A stretch of DNA of 6,601 bases from JBCDBH01 sp039184055 (GTDB lineage: Bacteria > Acidobacteriota > Thermoanaerobaculia > Multivoradales > J023). A program made the position numbers and the translations under genes. Of the stretch, positions 3,901 to 6,601 are shown piece by piece (the first letter of the stretch is position 1; each line of letters opens with the position of its first letter). The DNA lies in contig JBCDBH010000328.1 of NCBI GenBank assembly GCA_039184055.1, positions 1-6,601 on the forward strand, written 5' to 3'. The notes beneath the pieces are model-generated. The model saw nothing but the letters and a program-made list of their open reading frames with translations. It was not told the origin of the DNA and did not search any database.

Positions 3901-6601
3901 GTGACCTACGAAGACGGCAGCATTCCGGAGACTCTCGACGTCTTCGTGATCAACAACGTCTTTGGCGAGGGCCGGCGTGCCTGGGTGGGTGACGACGGTG
4001 CGTTCAATGTCGAGGAGGTTTTGGTCGGTCAGATCCAGGTGACGGCGTTGGACGATCTGGGCAACGTCACCTTTCAGACGCTCGAGCTGCCGGTAGCCGG
4101 TAGCCACGTCGAATACGACCTCGTCATCGTGCGTCAACCCGGCGCTGAGAATGGTGAGGTGCGCGGTCGGGTGCTGGAAGCCGATGGCGTCACCCCGGCC
4201 GAGGCGGCCTACGTTGCCCTCGTTCTCGATGGCAAGCCGTTGAGCGTCGTGCGTTCGGCCGCCGACGGCACCTTCGATTTCGGCACCGTTCCCGTCGGCG
4301 TGGCCGAGATCCAGGTCTATGCCGAAGGCGTCGGCAATCGCACCGGCGCGCAGATCTTCTTCGATGTGCTCGCCGATCAGGTTCACGATCACGACCTGGT
4401 GTTGCGTACCCATGCCGGTGCGGTGCGCGGCTATGTCCGTCGTATCCACACCGACGGTACGACCTCGGTGATCGCTGGCGCGGTGGTCTATGCCGAGGGG
4501 CAGCCCGGACACACGCTCACCGATTCGAACGGCTACTACGAGCTCGATCCGGTGCTCGACGGCACGCTTGGGATCCGCGCCGCCGATCTGACCGCCAACG
4601 AGATCGAAGGTACCCAGGTGACGGTGGTCGCCGGCACGACGGCCGAAGCCGACATCTATTTCGAGGATCCACCGCCCCCCGGCGCGATTCTCGGTCAGGT
4701 GCTCGACTACGACGGCACGCCGGTGTCGAACGCCCGGGTGACGATCGCTGGTTCGGGCAAGAACCCGACGTTTTGGTTCGGTGAGTGGTCGACCGACAGC
4801 GATGGTCGCTTCGTGATTCCGGATCGCGGCGTGGGTCTCCATCCCATCCACGCCATGAAGGGCAACGACGGTGGCTGGCAGATGGCCGAGGTGCGTTTCC
4901 CCGGCGACACGGCGCAGGTGACCATTCAATTCAAGAAGGCGTCGATCCGTTTGCGTACCGTGGTGCGCAACGGCCAGGGTCTGACCGGTGTGTCGTCGCT
5001 CGTGCGCTATCGAGTCACCAAGGTGCGTGACGGCACGATCGGTCTCGAATACGACTGGAATACGGATTACACCGACGCCGACGGCTATATCCAATTCGAC
5101 GATGTGTTGTTGGGCGACTATCAGCTCTACGCCTACAACGCCTTTCACGGCGAGCACAACATCGACACGGCTTTGGTGGTCCCGGACGTCATGGTCGAGC
5201 ACGAGATCGTGTTCACCGAGAGTGGCGCGTTGCGGGGCACGGTCTACGATCACGATGGCGTGACGCCGCTCGCCGGGGCGACGGTCGAGCTGCAGCACCC
5301 GTTCTTCAGCGATTACGACGTCATCTCCGACACTGACGGCAGCTATCGCTTCGAGCTGGTACCCAAGGGCTCGTTCATCATCACCGCCACCCGTGACGAC
5401 GGCGCCGTCTGGCGTACCGCCAAGATCAACGGCTATATGGCCAACGATGGTCAGGAGATCGACGACCTCGACCTGGTGATGCCGGCGCAAGGTTCGGTGA
5501 ACGGCGTCGTCGAGACCGCCAATGGCGATGCTGTACCGGGCGCGGTCGTGACGCTTTACGAAGGCACCTGGCCACGTCGCAAGCTGATCCGCAACGCCGA
5601 CGAGCAGGGTCATTTTTCGTTTCAGAACGTCTTTGTCGGACCGTTCACCGTATCGGCCAAGGCGCCGACCTTGGGCGGTCTCGGTGGGCGCACCGAGGCC
5701 GACTTGCTGAGCGAGGGCGACGAGGTGTCGGTGGTGGTCACGCTGGCCGATACCGGTGAGATTCACGGCGTGGTGATCAGCCCGGTCGACGGGCAACCGG
5801 TGTCGGGCGCCGAGGTGAGTCTGCGTGGCTCGCAATTCGTCGAGGCGGTGGTCAGCGACACCGAGGGTCGTTTCGAATTCGAGCTCTTGCCGCTACGCGG
5901 CTACGAGATCCGCGCCTTCGATCCCTCGACCGGTCGCTATGGCAAGGCCAATGCTTCGGTGGACTACAACGATCACATCGCCGAGGCCGAAGTCGTGCTC
6001 CAAGCGCGTGGTGAAGTCGATGGGCATCTCGTCGATTCCGATGGCGTCACCGAGGTTCCGGGTGTGCCGATTCGACTGGTTCCGACCACACCGTTTCAAG
6101 ACCCGGTCACCTACAGCAGCACCAACGTCGACGGCTTCTACGAATTCTTCGGTGTGCCCGAAGGCACCTTCGAGGTGTATGCGCGGGAGCTCGAAGGGCG
6201 ACGCGAAGCGCGGGGCAACGGCGCGATCGTCAGCGAAGACGAACGGGTCACGGTCGACCTGCAATTCGAGGCCTCGGGCGCGCTGGTCGGCTCGGTGCTG
6301 AATCCACCCGGGATGGAGCCCGGTCTTTTTGCCAACGCCAACGTCCGGGCGCAACAGGGTGGCTTTCTCTATGGCGCCTCCCTCGACAATCCGTACCGCA
6401 TCGAAGGTCTGCTCTATCGCGATCTCTACAAGCTGATCGCCTCGGAGCTCGGCGGCTCACATCAGGCTGTGGCCACGGGATATTTCCCCACCGAGGGTGG
6501 CGATCACGTCGTCGATCTGCAGATGGTGGCGATAGGCGATGTCGAGGTCGAGGTCTACGACGGCAGTGGCAATCCGGTCATCGGCGCTTCGGTGGTGCTC
6601 A
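835..6601 (+). CDS. Giant exported multi-domain protein with tandem carboxypeptidase regulatory-like modules, 3' end outside window
   Basis: The frame stays open from ATG 835 to the window edge, 1922 codons with no stop. Domains, by residue: signal peptide 1-33; unrecognised beta-rich region 34 to about 280; Ig-like segments about 280-500; helical linker about 515-660; beta-rich segment about 700-782 ending in an Asp/Gly loop; possible Big_5-type Ig domain about 797-911; tandem beta-sandwich modules of 86-97 residues from 918 onward. The modules match the carboxypeptidase regulatory-like (CarboxypepD_reg / CNA-B) pattern: G.V.G.V, DG.PV..A.V.L, then TDSDG.Y.F and VP.G.Y.V.A. No metallopeptidase HxxE site, sortase signal or transmembrane helix after the signal peptide is visible. 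Only six cysteines occur (253, 260, 943, 946, 950, 976). The likely role is structural or adhesive on the cell surface or in the matrix; this is inferred from architecture. Anchoring and any C-terminal effector lie beyond the window. The start is less certain: ATG 838 or 865 would keep the same mature protein. Confidence 0.9.
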   Translation, partial: MMKVVESGRTMPRWVVGMVGVVLALLAAAPSMAQVASGQLQIAGTRLVVTPEAQTVPFDTPTVVSTLLEGYDPLLGSLPSDVRVVGDFSGPEIDGILTLETVPNEPFRIPRLRLEGEYWLDDIRVMQGDELLAYAEPRSATVNVTQVLLTSVSVRALDLDEIRGSGIVIDEDNFQAFNFTFGFGTLGGRQLSYDVPVLYHLYGADGVGAVTIADVYRKEGSGGFDSRFKPPGLVPFQLRLSQTEEPEVKREGCGLAFGECYDKLPAAPMVGAVIFPTDISLLHQFFSVILQVQNGAPEGDVLTVRDLNTRVMLPAGLRQAETDPPTPLGVPVPIRVPGPDGEIGTGDDLTFLVAQASGAAEVLVEGVKEGTHIVDFAINGILEGMPGGDRPIEGKARGAVVVRNPNLGLTISHPETVRVDEVYPMRLTLTNIGTQPVNLLEVAFPASGLSGAEFVGPSEQTIASLMPGDADTLTFWLRSQRTGRVIASTIKAGSQVSPRFELTTGVGSGGVPLSPDSILLPSHVDLLPTELVRWANSLLGLGQSLAVAPSHQRPAHLPQLSREAIDERIYRLGQTARHMLMGEDSFAATALLGLEWNGARDADWDWDQLRRSTDKGGLFDVEIGAAFDTEAQATSMASMFERYAEVVDFLQPIEAALVDGAGLELLVEGRISGKAVDGDPRDPGAVRDLPFAAFHPLTDAEMVTIAAPEPDGHRVVVRAPNGGTGDVRVLVSPDDGVARIVSWTGLSFPAGTVAEVELDPAATTWTMFIDDHGDGLVDRQIDGQVATVTARPFQVLGARQNEEIDPSAHIVDVLFSRDIDLGSLNPRSSDRFELLTELNESNGGWSFRGANGQLLPADEDVLAAYRDTRIVRVVFSNPVSPLLPQQMAVRDLSSADGVPLGEQIVDIVTTITTPGQIVEGTVIGPDGEPVPFADVVLKEADICTTCLIQCQRHVVAKVQADAQGRYRFPYVRTDTCSAARFALTAEDPIYAYSAHIENRARVAGAVREIDIVMTGRGRISGRVTYEDGSIPETLDVFVINNVFGEGRRAWVGDDGAFNVEEVLVGQIQVTALDDLGNVTFQTLELPVAGSHVEYDLVIVRQPGAENGEVRGRVLEADGVTPAEAAYVALVLDGKPLSVVRSAADGTFDFGTVPVGVAEIQVYAEGVGNRTGAQIFFDVLADQVHDHDLVLRTHAGAVRGYVRRIHTDGTTSVIAGAVVYAEGQPGHTLTDSNGYYELDPVLDGTLGIRAADLTANEIEGTQVTVVAGTTAEADIYFEDPPPPGAILGQVLDYDGTPVSNARVTIAGSGKNPTFWFGEWSTDSDGRFVIPDRGVGLHPIHAMKGNDGGWQMAEVRFPGDTAQVTIQFKKASIRLRTVVRNGQGLTGVSSLVRYRVTKVRDGTIGLEYDWNTDYTDADGYIQFDDVLLGDYQLYAYNAFHGEHNIDTALVVPDVMVEHEIVFTESGALRGTVYDHDGVTPLAGATVELQHPFFSDYDVISDTDGSYRFELVPKGSFIITATRDDGAVWRTAKINGYMANDGQEIDDLDLVMPAQGSVNGVVETANGDAVPGAVVTLYEGTWPRRKLIRNADEQGHFSFQNVFVGPFTVSAKAPTLGGLGGRTEADLLSEGDEVSVVVTLADTGEIHGVVISPVDGQPVSGAEVSLRGSQFVEAVVSDTEGRFEFELLPLRGYEIRAFDPSTGRYGKANASVDYNDHIAEAEVVLQARGEVDGHLVDSDGVTEVPGVPIRLVPTTPFQDPVTYSSTNVDGFYEFFGVPEGTFEVYARELEGRREARGNGAIVSEDERVTVDLQFEASGALVGSVLNPPGMEPGLFANANVRAQQGGFLYGASLDNPYRIEGLLYRDLYKLIASELGGSHQAVATGYFPTEGGDHVVDLQMVAIGDVEVEVYDGSGNPVIGASVVL
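934..1674 (+). other. Unrecognised beta-rich N-terminal region of the giant protein
   Basis: Residues 34-280 follow the signal peptide and match no family that I recognise. The stretch alternates hydrophobic and polar residues (for example LRLEGEYWLDDIRV at about 112-125 and NFQAFNFTFGFG at about 173-184), as in beta-sheet domains. A short loop carries the only two cysteines of this half, C253 and C260, likely a disulfide in the periplasm or outside the cell. It has no obvious repeats and no recognisable catalytic motif. Confidence 0.5.
1675..2340 (+). other. Ig-like segments (CARDB/ASPM-like) of the giant protein
   Basis: Residues about 281-400 and 403-500 each look like Ig-fold strands. 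The second is the clearer one: VRVDEVYPMRLTLTNIGTQP (417-436), then NLLEV, a gap, and ASLMPGDADTLTFWLRS (463-479), the layout of CARDB or ASPM-SPD2-Hydin-like domains with the 'TN.G..P' turn. Such domains usually act as spacers or weak binding modules in exported proteins. The first segment (FSVILQVQNGAPEGDVLTV) shows the same opening but is more divergent. Boundaries are approximate. Confidence 0.4.
2377..2814 (+). other. Helical linker region of the giant protein
   Basis: Residues about 515-660 differ from the surrounding beta-rich sequence. They contain predicted amphipathic helices such as LPTELVRWANSLLGLGQSL (527-545) and EAIDERIYRLGQTARHMLMG (563-582), then an Asp/Trp-rich turn (DADWDWDQLRRS, 601-612) and a further helix around 630-655. 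This may be a rigid spacer or a small helical domain between the Ig-like part and the following beta-rich segment. No family is recognised. Confidence 0.4.
3142..3180 (+). other. Asp/Gly-rich possible calcium loop (DDHGDGLVD)
   Basis: Residues 770-782 read DDHGDGLVDRQID. The D-x-x-G-D-G-x-x-D spacing resembles EF-hand, dockerin and thrombospondin type 3 calcium loops, which often link beta-sandwich domains in exported bacterial proteins. Position 3 of a canonical EF loop is His and position 12 is Ile, so it is degenerate and calcium binding is uncertain. Confidence 0.35.
3223..3567 (+). other. Possible Big_5-type Ig domain of the giant protein
   Basis: Residues about 797-911 begin with ARQNEEIDPSAHIVDVLFSRDID, reminiscent of the 'P.dg...v....i.v.Fs.pid' opening of Big_5 (SbsA Ig-like) domains. 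They close with TRIVRVVFSNPVSPLLPQQ, another strand-turn typical of this fold. Such domains commonly precede regulatory-like repeats in large surface proteins. The match is by pattern only, and the intervening part is divergent. Confidence 0.35.
3586..6601 (+). repeat. Tandem array of about 12 carboxypeptidase regulatory-like modules (protein-level repeats)
   Basis: Units by residue: 918-1014, 1015-1101, 1103-1193, 1194-1280, 1282-1368, 1369-1462, 1463-1551, 1552-1638, 1639-1724, 1725-1812, 1813-1898 and 1899 onward (cut). Each opens with a G-x-V/I-x-G-x-V strand (GEVRGRV, GAVRGYV, GALRGTV, GSVNGVV, GEIHGVV), followed by a DG/NG turn and a small-residue strand (GAVVTL, GAEVSL). Next comes a turn TD-D/A/N/E-G with aromatic residues (TDSDGRF, TDADGYI, SDTDGSYRF, SDTEGRFEF, NVDGFYEF), then a VP-x-G-x-Y/F strand and a closing hydrophobic strand (DLVLR, EIVFTE, EAEVVL). 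Units 6 and 11 are the most diverged. Lengths of 86-97 residues match this fold. The copies differ strongly at DNA and protein level, so the array is old rather than recently amplified. Confidence 0.8.

Noticed and set aside
4089..4104. Short direct repeat CCGGTAGCCGGTAGCC
   Set aside because: Two 7-base copies inside coding sequence, with no sign of a functional or mobile element.
2392..5835. Antisense open frame of 1147 codons opposite the giant gene
   Set aside because: It is codon-aligned with the sense gene, so it stays open only because the sense gene avoids TTA, CTA and TCA. It ends exactly at a sense TTA (2392-2394), and the sense CTA at 5893 bounds it on the other side. The product is His/Arg/Asp-rich with no recognisable domain.
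3586..6601. Active zinc carboxypeptidase
   Set aside because: Only the accessory regulatory-like fold is present; no HxxE zinc motif or peptidase domain is visible in the translated window.

Overview
The window carries two genes on the + strand, both cut by its edges, and an AT-rich spacer between them. Codons in both genes favour G or C in the third position. The large protein starts with a classical Sec signal peptide and is built from beta-sandwich modules typical of cell-surface or exported proteins of environmental Gram-negative bacteria. A high-GC proteobacterium, myxobacterium-like or acidobacterium-like organism fits, but the sequence does not settle the phylum.

Positions 3-422 hold the C-terminal 139 residues of a small P-loop (AAA_33-type) kinase-like protein; its Walker A motif lies before the window. 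Positions 423-834 are mostly non-coding. They may include a 27-codon small ORF (451-534). They also contain a strongly AT-rich block (581-660, 26 of 80 bases G/C) with a 9-bp perfect hairpin that overlaps a 13-bp palindrome, and a compact GC-rich hairpin (766-786) about 50 bases before the next gene.

From 835 to the end of the window a single reading frame stays open for 1922 codons and continues beyond the edge. It encodes a giant exported protein. In order it has a signal peptide (residues 1-33), an unrecognised beta-rich N-terminal region (34 to about 280), one or two Ig-like segments (about 280-500), a helical linker region (about 515-660), a beta-rich segment ending in an Asp/Gly-rich possible calcium loop (about 700-782), a possible Big_5-type Ig domain (about 797-911), and then at least eleven complete and one partial copies of an 86-97-residue module resembling carboxypeptidase regulatory-like / CNA-B-like beta-sandwiches (918-1922+). 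No catalytic domain is visible. The likely role is structural or adhesive at the cell surface, or in the extracellular matrix.

Nothing links the kinase-like gene and the giant protein functionally. They share a strand but are about 410 bases apart. I see no RNA gene, CRISPR array, insertion sequence or convincing intrinsic terminator. The giant modular protein, its unclassified N-terminal half and the structured spacer are the parts worth following up.
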